Shown here: positions 26,556-34,421 of the stretch, piece by piece
Numbering within the stretch: the stretch's first letter is position 1
Layout of the letters: every line of letters begins with the position of its first letter
Origin: Chitinophagales bacterium
GTDB lineage: Bacteria > Bacteroidota > Bacteroidia > Chitinophagales > Saprospiraceae
Reading direction: 5' to 3'
DNA length: 54,306 bases
Assembly (NCBI GenBank): GCA_013297745.1
Contig: JAAFIM010000019.1
Span: forward strand, 1 to 54,306
Program-made: the position numbers and the translations under genes
The notes under the pieces: generated by a model
Database searches by the model: none
Told to the model about the DNA's origin: nothing
What the model saw: the letters and a program-made list of their open reading frames with translations, nothing else

Positions 26556-26861
26556 ATGGAAAAAAACAAGCAACTATTTATAGCTGAGTTTAATCTACCT
26601 CAACCTTTTCCTAGCGAATTTATGGCTAAAATTCAAAAACAACGCCAATTTATAAACGGTAAAATGATTGAAGGCGTCATAAAAAGCTATGCTGTTTCGG
26701 CTGACTTAAGCCGTTTGTGGATGGTAACAATAGCTAAGGACGAATGGGCTGTATTGGCTTTGGTGGCTGATATGCCGTTGGCTGAATGGTTAACCCCCAA
26801 CATACAACCGCTTATGTTCTATAATACAGCAGAAGTTATAACCCCATTTTCCCTCAATTAA
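26556..26861 (+). CDS. Small muconolactone isomerase-like (ferredoxin-like fold) protein
   Basis: A 101-residue protein. The pattern LFIAEFNLPQPFPSEFMAKIQKQRQFINGKMIEGVIKSYAVSADLSRLWMVTIAK...PLAEWL resembles the muconolactone delta-isomerase / YciI dimeric alpha-beta barrel group: beta strand, helix with two Gln-Arg residues, strand with Tyr/Trp, helix, strand. No catechol pathway genes are nearby, so enzymatic activity is unlikely to be inferred from context. Divergent from the XRE regulator (about 90 bp), which may control it. Confidence 0.55.
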   Translation: MEKNKQLFIAEFNLPQPFPSEFMAKIQKQRQFINGKMIEGVIKSYAVSADLSRLWMVTIAKDEWAVLALVADMPLAEWLTPNIQPLMFYNTAEVITPFSLN

Positions 26862-26865
26862 AACA

Positions 26866-26901
26866 AAAAAGAGATAAGTTGTACAGCTTATCTCTTTTTT
26901 T
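26866..26901. terminator. Bidirectional intrinsic terminator
   Basis: AAAAAAGAGATAAG and CTTATCTCTTTTTT flank TTGTACAG, between the convergent genes ending at 26861 and 26914. Confidence 0.8.
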
Positions 26902-26913
26902 ATGCAATTTTGA

Positions 26914-27747
26914 CTAGAATTTATTAAACGGCTGCGTAATTTGTTTTTTTCCGTTGCTAATGCGTAATTGATACCAACCCGCGGGTAAGTTTTGCACATT
27001 TAATTGTATTTGTTGCGCCCCAACCTGTAGATTTTGTTGCTGTTGTTGCACAATTTTACCCAACATATCCACCACATCTACTTGATAATCAGCCGCTTCT
27101 GTGATATTGCTGTTGACATTTAGCAGTCCAGCGGTTGGATTAGGGAATATATTTAATGTTTGGGTGGCTATATTTTCTACCCCGACCCCTGTACTTTCGG
27201 TAATGGTTAGCATATTTTCCATGTGGAAGTCATTATTTGAAGAACCTGTATCATCAGCCGCTACTCCAGCCGCAAAAATACGCACGCTGCCCGTGCCCGC
27301 TGCTGGGGCAGTCCAACGGTAAAAAAACACCTCTCCAGCTGCTTGTGGGAATTGGTGCTCAGCGATATTCACACTACCACCTAAAGTGGTAATTTTCACC
27401 TCATTTGAATTTGCAGCACTCATAGTACCCACATCGTTGGTATTGGCTGCACCCACGATACGAGAGTTAAACCCATGCACACTAGCCCCTGTCATAGTAA
27501 TTCTTACCCTGTATAATTGCCCGGGAACATAGGAGGTAGCTGGAGTGAGTACGCCAAAGCCATCTTCAGCATCAAACTGTATATTGATGCTGGCATTTGC
27601 GCTAGTGCCTTGGTGGCACTGCCCGCAGTTTGCGCCTACACCAGAACGGTCGCCGTTACCACTAGAAGCAGGACCTGACCTATTGGACATAGTAATCAAG
27701 GATAAAAATAGAAGTGCTGCAGCACCGTACAAAGTTTTGAATTTCAT
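26914..27747 (-). CDS. Secreted CxxCH-containing protein with T9SS sorting domain
   Basis: A 277-residue protein: signal peptide (about 1-20), CGQCH (41-45) in the pattern of a c-type heme motif, then a Reeler-like/choice-of-anchor beta domain (about 50-180, with SYVPGQLYRVRITMTG and FYRWTAPAAGTGSVRIFAAGVAAD), and a T9SS type A sorting domain (LNIFPNPTAGLLNV ... LPAGWYQLRI). The same order is found in the larger protein encoded 30 bp upstream on the same strand. Whether heme is actually attached is unknown. Probably an extracellular cell-surface protein. Confidence 0.85.
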   Translation of the reverse strand: MKFKTLYGAAALLFLSLITMSNRSGPASSGNGDRSGVGANCGQCHQGTSANASINIQFDAEDGFGVLTPATSYVPGQLYRVRITMTGASVHGFNSRIVGAANTNDVGTMSAANSNEVKITTLGGSVNIAEHQFPQAAGEVFFYRWTAPAAGTGSVRIFAAGVAADDTGSSNNDFHMENMLTITESTGVGVENIATQTLNIFPNPTAGLLNVNSNITEAADYQVDVVDMLGKIVQQQQQNLQVGAQQIQLNVQNLPAGWYQLRISNGKKQITQPFNKF

Positions 27748-27777
27748 ATAAAAAATTTATAATTTAGATAAAAAAAG

Positions 27778-30471
27778 TTATTGTTTTAAAATTTTTTGGG
27801 TGTACGAATTACCTAGACCGTCTTTAATTTCTACCAAATAAACCCCAGGCTCAAAAGTAGATAAATCCATAAGCATTTGTTGTTGAAAATACTGCTGTTT
27901 TTGGCTAAGGCTTCGCCCCAATAAATCATAGACCCGAATGTATAAGTCGCCTATAAAATTAGCATTTCGTATCGCAACATAATCTTGGGCTGGATTGGGA
28001 TATAAAGAAAATGTGAAATTATTGTCTATATTTTCATTTACAAACACACAATTTCTTAATTGTATGGTATCATATAAAACTTCTGGACAACTGCCTAATA
28101 TATTATACGCAACTTCATAACGACCCAAAAAGTCCCCATCAGGAATAGCCCTATTGGCTAAATAGTTGAGGAAAAAGAGGTTTATTTCCCCTGTTGTTGT
28201 GTTTGAAAACACCAACGGATTTCTCGCAAAAGTATCCAATGGTCTAGCAGAAAAGTAACCCGCAATAGATGAACCACTCGCTGAAGTTATAGTGGGGATA
28301 CCAATCCCATCTATGCAAAGGGGATAATCTGTATAACTAAATGATATATCATCCGCCTCTACAAACTGGATGAGTTGAGATGCTGTTGCCGCACAAACAG
28401 GTGGAGCTTGATAGGTAATCAAATACTGTCCTACTGACATACTATCTGGATGCAATGCACCCGTCAATGTATCTATGAAAGCGTTGTTGCTAATTCTAAA
28501 ATTACCGCCAGCTACTCCACCAATATAAGGCAAAATTTGGGTAGCTGCATTATCACAAATCGTATCATTAGGATAATAAAAATGAGCATTCCCATTTCGA
28601 TATACCGTCAAATTAGTGGTATCTGAACTTCCGCACAAAAAACTATCTCTTCTAATCACCATATAAATCACAGAATCTACACCTGTTGGCATCGCAGGAA
28701 AATCAAATGTACCATCACCTGGATTTATCCTATTAGCAATGACGGGGTCGCTTGTATTGATATAAAAATAAGCCCGTGAGTTCACTGCCATAGTATTGCT
28801 ATCAGGTTTAGTACTTTGTTGTGCAAAACAATAACCCACACTTGGATATTCATAAAATACACTCCGCCTTTCTTCTATAAGCACATTGGTAAATGTAGTA
28901 TCAGCACAAAGTGATATGGGAACATAAGCTATGGTATGGTTGCCTATTGGTGAATTTTGTACATTAAGTTCTCCTGTATTCAAATCAACAACTGCCCCAG
29001 TAGGGCTAAAAAATCTACCATTTTGTGCCCCTAGAATAGTAACACCTTGATTAGAAGCATTTTCGCAGTATTGAGCTCGGGGATAATTGATTTCGCCCGT
29101 ACTAGGCGATTCTATAGTAATCATAAAAGTTGAGGTAGAAGGACAAGTAGCAGTGGTGGTATAAGATACTTGATAAACACCAGCGCGGCCAAAAGGAGCA
29201 TTCACATTCAATAATACCACCCCTGTATTAGCATCTACTTGCGTACCAGTTGGTTGGATAGTATAAACTCCCCCCTCAGCACTCGTGTTTCTCCCCGGAA
29301 GCGTGTCTCTGGTAAACAAAGTTGGTGGGGGGCTTCGCACCAAAGGAGGAGCATTATTATTGCCGCAATATATTTGGCTGGGGTAAGTGAATGTTGCTGT
29401 GGGCACATAAAGAACTTCTATAGAGGCACTTTGTGTATCTGCGCAAACATTAGGTGTGGTATAAATGATGGAATACTGCCCAACTTCTGTATTTACTAAA
29501 TCTATCTCGCCAGTGCTATTATCTAAAACTATGCCTGAATTGGGGCTGGTAAAAGTACCATTGGCTGTACCCGCAAAAGAGGGAAGTATAGTATTATTAT
29601 TTTTACAAACAGTGGCTGGATAATTAAAAATGGCTTGGTCTTGCTGAACAATAACTATAGTATCAAATACCACACTTGCTGGAGTGTTATATGTGTATCT
29701 CACCACATACTCCCCAGGCAAAGACAGGAGCGGGTTAATTTGCCCAGAGGTAATATCTATAAAATATAAACCTGGTGTAGAAGAAAACACCCCACCAGGA
29801 ACGCCTGTTATAGTAGGTACTGGCTGGATACCCACCAAGCAAAAGCTATCGCGGGAATAGCGTATAGTTGTTGGTGCAATTTCTGGTATTAGCAAACTTG
29901 CCGTGATTGAATTATCCCCAATTGTATTCCCATTCCCATTTGCAGTCACCCCTGACGCTGATATACGCACAGGCCCACTACCCACAGGTGGAGCCATCCA
30001 AGATGCAGTATATGTAGCACTACTTCGCACGGTTGATGGTGCAGTTGCTGTAACAGTTGCTGTAGTTACACTTTGTTCTAAATACTGTCGAGCATTCAAA
30101 TTAGCTAATCTTGCATTGGCGGATGGATTAGACAATATCCCTGCTGTGATATTATTACTAGTTTGCAAAATAGTGGCTTGTGCTCCAAAACGGGGGGCAG
30201 TAGTGGGTGTATCGCTTGAAATGGTAACCTCCAACCTATATCTTCGCCCACCTGTATAATCCGTGACGGCTACACCCGTAGCACTATCCAAAAGCCGAAT
30301 AGAAATCAACGGGCTATAAGCTCCCCCCGCGTGACAATCTTGACACTGCCCTTCGCCAGGCGCGCCTGAACTGGGAATATTGGCGGTAGATGCTGTTCCT
30401 CCACTTTGGCTACTCAATACTATATAAGCAAATATGGCTACCGCAAAAAGGTAAATAAACTTAATTTTCAT
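27778..30471 (-). CDS. Large secreted CxxCH-containing repeat protein with T9SS sorting domain
   Basis: From the ATG at 30471, 897 residues (a GTG at 30477 is possible). Signal peptide, CQDCH at 43-47, then a Reeler-like domain (YTGGRRYRLEVTIS ... MAPPVGSGPVRISASGVTANGNGN). Residues about 200-790 contain at least six beta-sandwich-like repeats of about 70-90 residues with the theme FxYPxxxxCxN...GxF...G.I...VGxYxIxYT. The end is a T9SS sorting domain (FSLYPNPAQDYVAI...FEPGVYLVEIKDG). Repeats with paired Cys are typical of Bacteroidota gliding/adhesion proteins. It probably forms one transcription unit with the smaller CxxCH gene downstream. Confidence 0.88.
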   Translation of the reverse strand: MKIKFIYLFAVAIFAYIVLSSQSGGTASTANIPSSGAPGEGQCQDCHAGGAYSPLISIRLLDSATGVAVTDYTGGRRYRLEVTISSDTPTTAPRFGAQATILQTSNNITAGILSNPSANARLANLNARQYLEQSVTTATVTATAPSTVRSSATYTASWMAPPVGSGPVRISASGVTANGNGNTIGDNSITASLLIPEIAPTTIRYSRDSFCLVGIQPVPTITGVPGGVFSSTPGLYFIDITSGQINPLLSLPGEYVVRYTYNTPASVVFDTIVIVQQDQAIFNYPATVCKNNNTILPSFAGTANGTFTSPNSGIVLDNSTGEIDLVNTEVGQYSIIYTTPNVCADTQSASIEVLYVPTATFTYPSQIYCGNNNAPPLVRSPPPTLFTRDTLPGRNTSAEGGVYTIQPTGTQVDANTGVVLLNVNAPFGRAGVYQVSYTTTATCPSTSTFMITIESPSTGEINYPRAQYCENASNQGVTILGAQNGRFFSPTGAVVDLNTGELNVQNSPIGNHTIAYVPISLCADTTFTNVLIEERRSVFYEYPSVGYCFAQQSTKPDSNTMAVNSRAYFYINTSDPVIANRINPGDGTFDFPAMPTGVDSVIYMVIRRDSFLCGSSDTTNLTVYRNGNAHFYYPNDTICDNAATQILPYIGGVAGGNFRISNNAFIDTLTGALHPDSMSVGQYLITYQAPPVCAATASQLIQFVEADDISFSYTDYPLCIDGIGIPTITSASGSSIAGYFSARPLDTFARNPLVFSNTTTGEINLFFLNYLANRAIPDGDFLGRYEVAYNILGSCPEVLYDTIQLRNCVFVNENIDNNFTFSLYPNPAQDYVAIRNANFIGDLYIRVYDLLGRSLSQKQQYFQQQMLMDLSTFEPGVYLVEIKDGLGNSYTQKILKQ

Positions 30472-30659
30472 ATACACACATTTTAATTATCAGGAAATTC
30501 TTAACCTAAAAACTTATAATTTTGCCGCAATAATAAGCATAATTCTGCAATTTTTTATCAAAACAAACAAAAAGATAAACAAAAAAGATTTTTTTTATAA
30601 AAAAAATAAAACCCAAGCAGCGTTTTATCCCCCAACCGCGTTATAGAAGTATATAATCA

Positions 30660-30758
30660 TTTTCGTGATTAAAGGCAATTTAAAAAAAGGCATCATTGTA
30701 GCCGATGGCAGTCGCTACAATCAGAAAAGGCAACTCGTGAAGAGCTTGCCTTTTTTTT
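30660..30758 (+). ncRNA. Candidate small RNA ending in an intrinsic terminator
   Basis: The 30472-30840 gap contains a hairpin ATTGTAGC...GCTACAAT (30696-30722) followed by a terminator (30725-30758). The left-hand gene runs away on the minus strand, and no plus-strand gene ends here, so the terminator needs a plus-strand transcript starting in this gap. A degenerate -7 box (TCATTTTCG, about 30657-30666) lies upstream. No known RNA family is recognised. A cryptic short peptide or a terminator of an undetected ORF are alternatives. Confidence 0.35.
30725..30758 (+). terminator. Intrinsic terminator
   Basis: AAAGGCAACTC and GAGCTTGCCTTT around GTGAA, followed by eight T residues. It terminates the candidate small RNA. 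Confidence 0.7.
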
Positions 30759-30855
30759 ATTTTGTTTTGTCAACCTTTTATCAAAAATAATGTTTTAAGT
30801 TTGGATTATTTCATCCCAAACCAACAAATTTGTAATACTTATGTTTTATCAATTA

Positions 30856-31041
30856 ATGATTTTTGGCTGGCTTTTTGGCAAAAAAGACCCAATCAAAACG
30901 ATGGAAGAACAACACAAAAAATTATTGACCGAAGCCCGCGATATCCAACGTTCGGGCAACTTGCGCTTATATGCGGAAAAAATTGCTGAAGCAGAGCAAC
31001 TTGAAGCTAAAATTGAAAAAGCAAGGGCTGAAAAAGGCTGA
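30856..31041 (+). CDS. Small charged protein, DUF6435/Lacal_2735-like
   Basis: A 61-residue protein from the ATG at 30856 (an in-frame ATG at 30841 would add MFYQL). The sequence (FGKKDPIKTMEEQHKKLLTEA, then QRSGNLRLYAEKIAEAEQLEAKIEKA) matches the pattern I know for small Bacteroidota/proteobacterial proteins of the DUF6435/Lacal_2735 type: short hydrophobic N-terminus, KKDP, then a helical hairpin. Function not known. It has a strong bidirectional terminator. Confidence 0.65.
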   Translation: MIFGWLFGKKDPIKTMEEQHKKLLTEARDIQRSGNLRLYAEKIAEAEQLEAKIEKARAEKG

Positions 31042-31045
31042 AAAT

Positions 31046-31087
31046 AAAACCACTTTGTATATTATGTACAAAGTGGTTTTATTTTTT
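31046..31087. terminator. Bidirectional intrinsic terminator
   Basis: AAAACCACTTTGTA and TACAAAGTGGTTTT form a 14-bp stem between the convergent genes at 31041 and 31095. Confidence 0.85.
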
Positions 31088-31094
31088 ATAAAAA

Positions 31095-32447
31095 TTACAT
31101 AGTTTTTCCCTCTTTACGCAGTTCGCGCTTAATCCCTTCTTCTATATCCTCCATTTCTATAGTGTCGCTATTGCGCCGCAAAGCAGTAAGCGAACAATAA
31201 CGCAAAACGTTAATTATATTCCCCCCTGTGATTTGGTAAGTATTGGCTATGTTATTAAAATCTACATCATCCGACAATTTAAGCCCTTGCGAGAAAGCAT
31301 TTTCCCACAACTTAAGCCTTTGTTCAAAATTAGGCGACGGGAAATAAATAATAGATTGAAAACGGCGGGTAAAGGCTATATCCATATTGGCTTTGAGGTT
31401 GGTAGCCAATACCACCACTCCTGAATAATCTTCAATCCGCTGCAACAAATAAGCGACCTCTTGGTTGGCGTGGCGGTCTTTGGCGTCTGAAGTAGCCGAA
31501 CGTTTGCCAAAAAGCGCGTCTGCTTCGTCAAAGAACAAAATCCAGTTTTTATTCTCTGCTTGGTCAAAAATTGCCGCCAAATTTTTCTCCGTCTCGCCTA
31601 TATATTTTGATACCACCTGCGAAAGGTCAATTCTGTACACATCCAATCCCATCTGCTTGCCCAATAAAGTAGCCGTCAAACTCTTGCCCGTGCCAGGAGG
31701 TCCATAAAATAAAGCCCTGTAGCCCCGTTTTAGATGCTTGCCCAAACCCCAATCCACCATAATTTTTTCTTGGTGCTGAATCCAAGCTGACAATTCGCTA
31801 ATCTCTGACAATACTTGCGGGTCTAAGACCAAATCCGACCACGACAAGCGCGTTTGCAACAGTTTAGCAGGAAAATTGCTGGCAAAATCGGGTTTGAATT
31901 GTTTGGAAGTGGTAAAGAAGGTCAAAAACTCTTCCGTCATCTCCAAAGCACCACTCAACAAAGGCTCTGTAGCTTCTTTTCGGTTGATTTTTAAGATATT
32001 CAATTTGGCAAATGCGTGCTCGGGGCGGAAAATATCCACCAATTGTATCCTTTTGCTAATATCCTTGCCCGCCAATATAAAAGCCGCAGTTTCGCCCGTA
32101 GGCAAAAAACCAGAGTGAAAACGCCCTTTCAATCCCCCCGCTTCTGTATAAGTGCGGTCGTATTTTTCGTTGCGGGTGAAAAACATATCCAGCGATTGCG
32201 GGCGCAAATGTGGCGCCATAGCCAAAGCCAAAATTATCCGCTCTTCAAAACCTAAACTTAAACGCTGCACAGCTTGCGCCAAGCCCGAATACATATCGCG
32301 GCTCAAATCAGGTGGGCTACATTCATAAACACTTCGCCGTATGGTAGATAAGCCCAAATGTAAATCAAAACGTACATTGACCACCTCTTCCAACCACTTA
32401 AATTCAGCATCCCAAGCAGCTGAGTTATAATTTATCTGTTCTAACAT
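31095..32447 (-). CDS. AAA+ ATPase of the type associated with extracellular contractile injection systems
   Basis: From the ATG at 32447, 450 residues (an upstream alternative at 32492 lies within the promoter). N-terminal region of about 200 residues, then an AAA module: Walker A YGPPGTGKS, sensor strand ...VYRIDLSQVVSKYIGETEKNLAAIF, Walker B WILFFDEADALFGKRS, then VVVLATNLKANMDIAFTRRFQ with the Arg finger. This SKYIGETEKNL-FFDEADALFGKR arrangement is characteristic of ATPases encoded in eCIS (Afp/PVC-like) loci, though relatives occur outside them. No eCIS sheath, tube or baseplate gene is visible in this window. A minus-strand -7 box (32490-32497) lies upstream. Confidence 0.85.
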   Translation of the reverse strand: MLEQINYNSAAWDAEFKWLEEVVNVRFDLHLGLSTIRRSVYECSPPDLSRDMYSGLAQAVQRLSLGFEERIILALAMAPHLRPQSLDMFFTRNEKYDRTYTEAGGLKGRFHSGFLPTGETAAFILAGKDISKRIQLVDIFRPEHAFAKLNILKINRKEATEPLLSGALEMTEEFLTFFTTSKQFKPDFASNFPAKLLQTRLSWSDLVLDPQVLSEISELSAWIQHQEKIMVDWGLGKHLKRGYRALFYGPPGTGKSLTATLLGKQMGLDVYRIDLSQVVSKYIGETEKNLAAIFDQAENKNWILFFDEADALFGKRSATSDAKDRHANQEVAYLLQRIEDYSGVVVLATNLKANMDIAFTRRFQSIIYFPSPNFEQRLKLWENAFSQGLKLSDDVDFNNIANTYQITGGNIINVLRYCSLTALRRNSDTIEMEDIEEGIKRELRKEGKTM

Positions 32448-32489
32448 AAAAAAATAGCTATAGTTATAACGATTATACCAATCAAGGCG

Positions 32490-32497
32490 CAAAAATA
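32490..32497 (-). promoter_or_regulatory. -7 box (TATTTTTG) for the AAA+ ATPase gene
   Basis: Minus-strand TATTTTTG followed by CGCC, about 43 bp upstream of the ATG. Confidence 0.5.
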
Positions 32498-32548
32498 GTT
32501 TTTTTTGCTAAAATGGGCAATTGTTTTAGTTTTTTTTTCCTCACGGGC

Positions 32549-33475
32549 TTATTTATAATATTGTCTGTGCTGATTTTTGGACATTTCTATAGCCATTTTT
32601 TTATCCCAACAGGGGATTAAAGGCACATTGGGGCTAATTTTATCCGTTTTGGCGCGCAAATAATCTAAAACTTGAGCTATAGTCGCACAACAAGCCTCTG
32701 GATATTTGGCGATTTGCTCCTCTGCAAAGCGAACCACAGTCCAACCCTGCGAGATAAAAAAATCGTTGCGCGCATCGTCAGCCCCCAAATAATGGATAGG
32801 TTCTCCCCCCAAAGCCGCATAAGGTTCGTCAATTTCTATATCAATATAAATAAATTTTTCTTCATCAATATAACAAAAATCGGGAACATAAGGCAGCGCA
32901 AATTTGCCCAACTGTAGATTGTTTTTGATAAAAGCCTTGCCAAAATGCTGGTATAAATAGGGCAAAAAATGCTCTTCACTTCTACCCTTTTGCACAGCAC
33001 GGCGCAATTTGCTGGGCTTTTTCGCCGCATACTCCAAAGCTGCCTGCAACTGTTTTTGATAAAATTCTTGCTGAATATGGGCGGGAATGGGCAAATCTTT
33101 TTTGGCTTGGTACTGCCTCAACGCTATTTTATACGCTCGGAGTTTTTGCTCGTAATTTTTTTGAATTTCCACATTTTGCGCATCTACAATTTTCTGCTGG
33201 GGCAGATAAAATACAAAATAAGCCACAGGAATAGCCGCCCCCAACAACAAAAGCGCAAAAAATCCCCCAAAAAGGCGATAATTGGATAAAACGTTCAAAA
33301 AAATAACCATCAAAAAAAATATCACGGGCGCAAACAACCAATTGGCAGAAACCACTTTGGGCGTAGGCGCGAGCGGCTCTACAGGCGGACGAAGCGGGGG
33401 AACGGATAGTTTGAAAGTTATCTCCACACAAGGCGGGAATAAAATCAGGGGAAAAGTAGGCGCAGTTTTCAACAA
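32549..33475 (-). CDS. Membrane-anchored protein with DUF559/PD-(D/E)XK-like nuclease domain
   Basis: A 308-residue protein. Two TM segments at about 47-66 and 69-90, then a helical charged region (95-165) and a C-terminal alpha/beta domain. In that domain SEEHFLPYL (166-174), PDF (198-200), IYIDIEID (209-216) and ARNDFFISQGWTVVRF (235-250) follow the DUF559/Vsr-like pattern, in which an Asp and an E-x-D pair bind metal. This suggests a nuclease anchored to the inner membrane with the catalytic domain in the cytosol. The start codon is a TTG at 33475, uncertain; a -7 box lies at 33537-33544. Confidence 0.7.
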   Translation of the reverse strand: MLKTAPTFPLILFPPCVEITFKLSVPPLRPPVEPLAPTPKVVSANWLFAPVIFFLMVIFLNVLSNYRLFGGFFALLLLGAAIPVAYFVFYLPQQKIVDAQNVEIQKNYEQKLRAYKIALRQYQAKKDLPIPAHIQQEFYQKQLQAALEYAAKKPSKLRRAVQKGRSEEHFLPYLYQHFGKAFIKNNLQLGKFALPYVPDFCYIDEEKFIYIDIEIDEPYAALGGEPIHYLGADDARNDFFISQGWTVVRFAEEQIAKYPEACCATIAQVLDYLRAKTDKISPNVPLIPCWDKKMAIEMSKNQHRQYYK

Positions 33476-33536
33476 CTTAGCAAAATTTAAAATTTTAAAA
33501 TAACGATTATTTACGCCAATAAGCGCAAAAAGGTTG

Positions 33537-33544
33537 CAAAGGTA
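33537..33544 (-). promoter_or_regulatory. -7 box (TACCTTTG) for the membrane-anchored nuclease-like gene
   Basis: Minus-strand TACCTTTG followed by CAACC, about 60 bp upstream of the TTG start. Confidence 0.5.
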
Positions 33545-33563
33545 GTTTTTATTATAAAAATCA

Positions 33564-33598
33564 ATAAAAAAAAGCCCCTCACAAATCGCGAGAGGCTA
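33564..33598 (-). terminator. Minus-strand intrinsic terminator for the 34189-35648 unit
   Basis: On the minus strand AGCCTCTC-GCGATTTGT-GAGGGGCT is followed by a T-run. It is separated from the gene's stop at 34189 by elements A2 and B2. Confidence 0.75.
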
Positions 33599-33623
33599 AG
33601 ATGAAATTTGCTTATTTTATTAA

Positions 33624-34180
33624 CTGTAGTTACGCTTGAGCTATTTTGTAATAAAAGTCAAGTTGAAAAGCTAAATTTTCGTCGTGCGACGCCAAAACCA
33701 GCGTATGTCGCGGAAAGACGACCAACCGAGCATAGCGAGGGCAGTAGCTTTTTTTCGTAGAAAAAAACGTCGGCTTGTAGCGACGGTTTTGCGCTTTTTG
33801 CCATCAAAAAAGTACGGAAGATAAATTTTTTAGGCGTAAGCCGTCAAAAAAATTTCTAAACGAGTTACTTTAGCTATTTATACTAAAAAATTAAGTAAGT
33901 AGACAAAAACAAAGTGAAAAATCGCGCGGAGCGCGTAACTACACCAATCCGTTGAGTTTCTACACTGTTTGAAGTGAGACGGAGCGCAGCTTTAGCAAGC
34001 GGAGCGAACAAGTTTGTAGAAACAAGGCGTTTTTGGTACTTTTTGCGCCTGCAAAAAGTACGAAGAAAAGAAATTTTTAGGCGCAAGCCGTTAAGAAAAT
34101 TTCCAAAACCCAAGTTTTTACTGAAGCATAAAAATTACTTCCATTTTGTTCAGTTACTTAAACCATAAGCGTAACTCAAG
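33624..34180 (+). mobile_element. Degenerate element A copy A2, interrupted by B2
   Basis: Left end CTGTAGTTACGCTTGAG and right end ATAAGCGTAACTCAAG are diverged TIRs of element A. The flanks TTATTTTATTAA (33612-33623) and TTATCTTATTAA (34181-34192) are a 12-bp direct repeat with one mismatch. Compared with A1, about 60 bp are missing between two copies of CTTTTTGC (near 33797), as expected for a slippage deletion. The internal hairpin TTTTTTTC-GTA-GAAAAAAA replaces the TTTTTTGC-AAC-GCAAAAAA of A1. The B2 insertion is near the right end. The right flanking repeat overlaps the stop codon of the 34189 gene. Confidence 0.75.
33888..34162. repeat. Palindrome-rich repeat B2, nested in A2
   Basis: The core 33924-34120 is about 98% identical to B1 core 5913-6109. 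The outer ends (TTAAGTAAGT at 33892-33901 and CAGTTACTTAA at 34151-34161) are weakly inverted and correspond to the degenerate end sequence of B1/D. The boundaries are approximate. In intact A copies the sequence either side of the insertion is continuous (ACTAAAATTAAG), which shows that B2 entered A2. Confidence 0.65.
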
Positions 34181-34188
34181 TTATCTTA

Positions 34189-34419
34189 TTAAAATATATT
34201 CGGTTCGTCCCGTTTTTTATCGTTTTTGTCCTCATCATCCCCCCGCCAAAAAGCCCAAAGAGAGATTAATAAAGCTATGGTAAAAATCACCGCACTCGCT
34301 TGCATAAATTCGCTATTGCTAATTCTACCCTTGCTTTCGTAAGCGATAAAGGTAAAAACTAAGTAACCCAAAGCTAAACCACAGGACAAAAAACCAAGTA
34401 AAGTTCTAAACTTGAGCAT
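34189..34419 (-). CDS. Small two-TM membrane protein
   Basis: A 76-residue protein from the ATG at 34419, 2 bp after the upstream gene's stop, so translationally close-coupled. TM segments at about 4-24 and 42-61 are followed by a strongly charged tail (RGDDEDKNDKKRDEP). No family recognised. It probably works with, or is simply co-expressed with, the flippase-like protein. The longer frame starting at 34545 lies inside that gene and is rejected. Confidence 0.6.
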   Translation of the reverse strand: MLKFRTLLGFLSCGLALGYLVFTFIAYESKGRISNSEFMQASAVIFTIALLISLWAFWRGDDEDKNDKKRDEPNIF

Positions 34420-34421
34420 AT

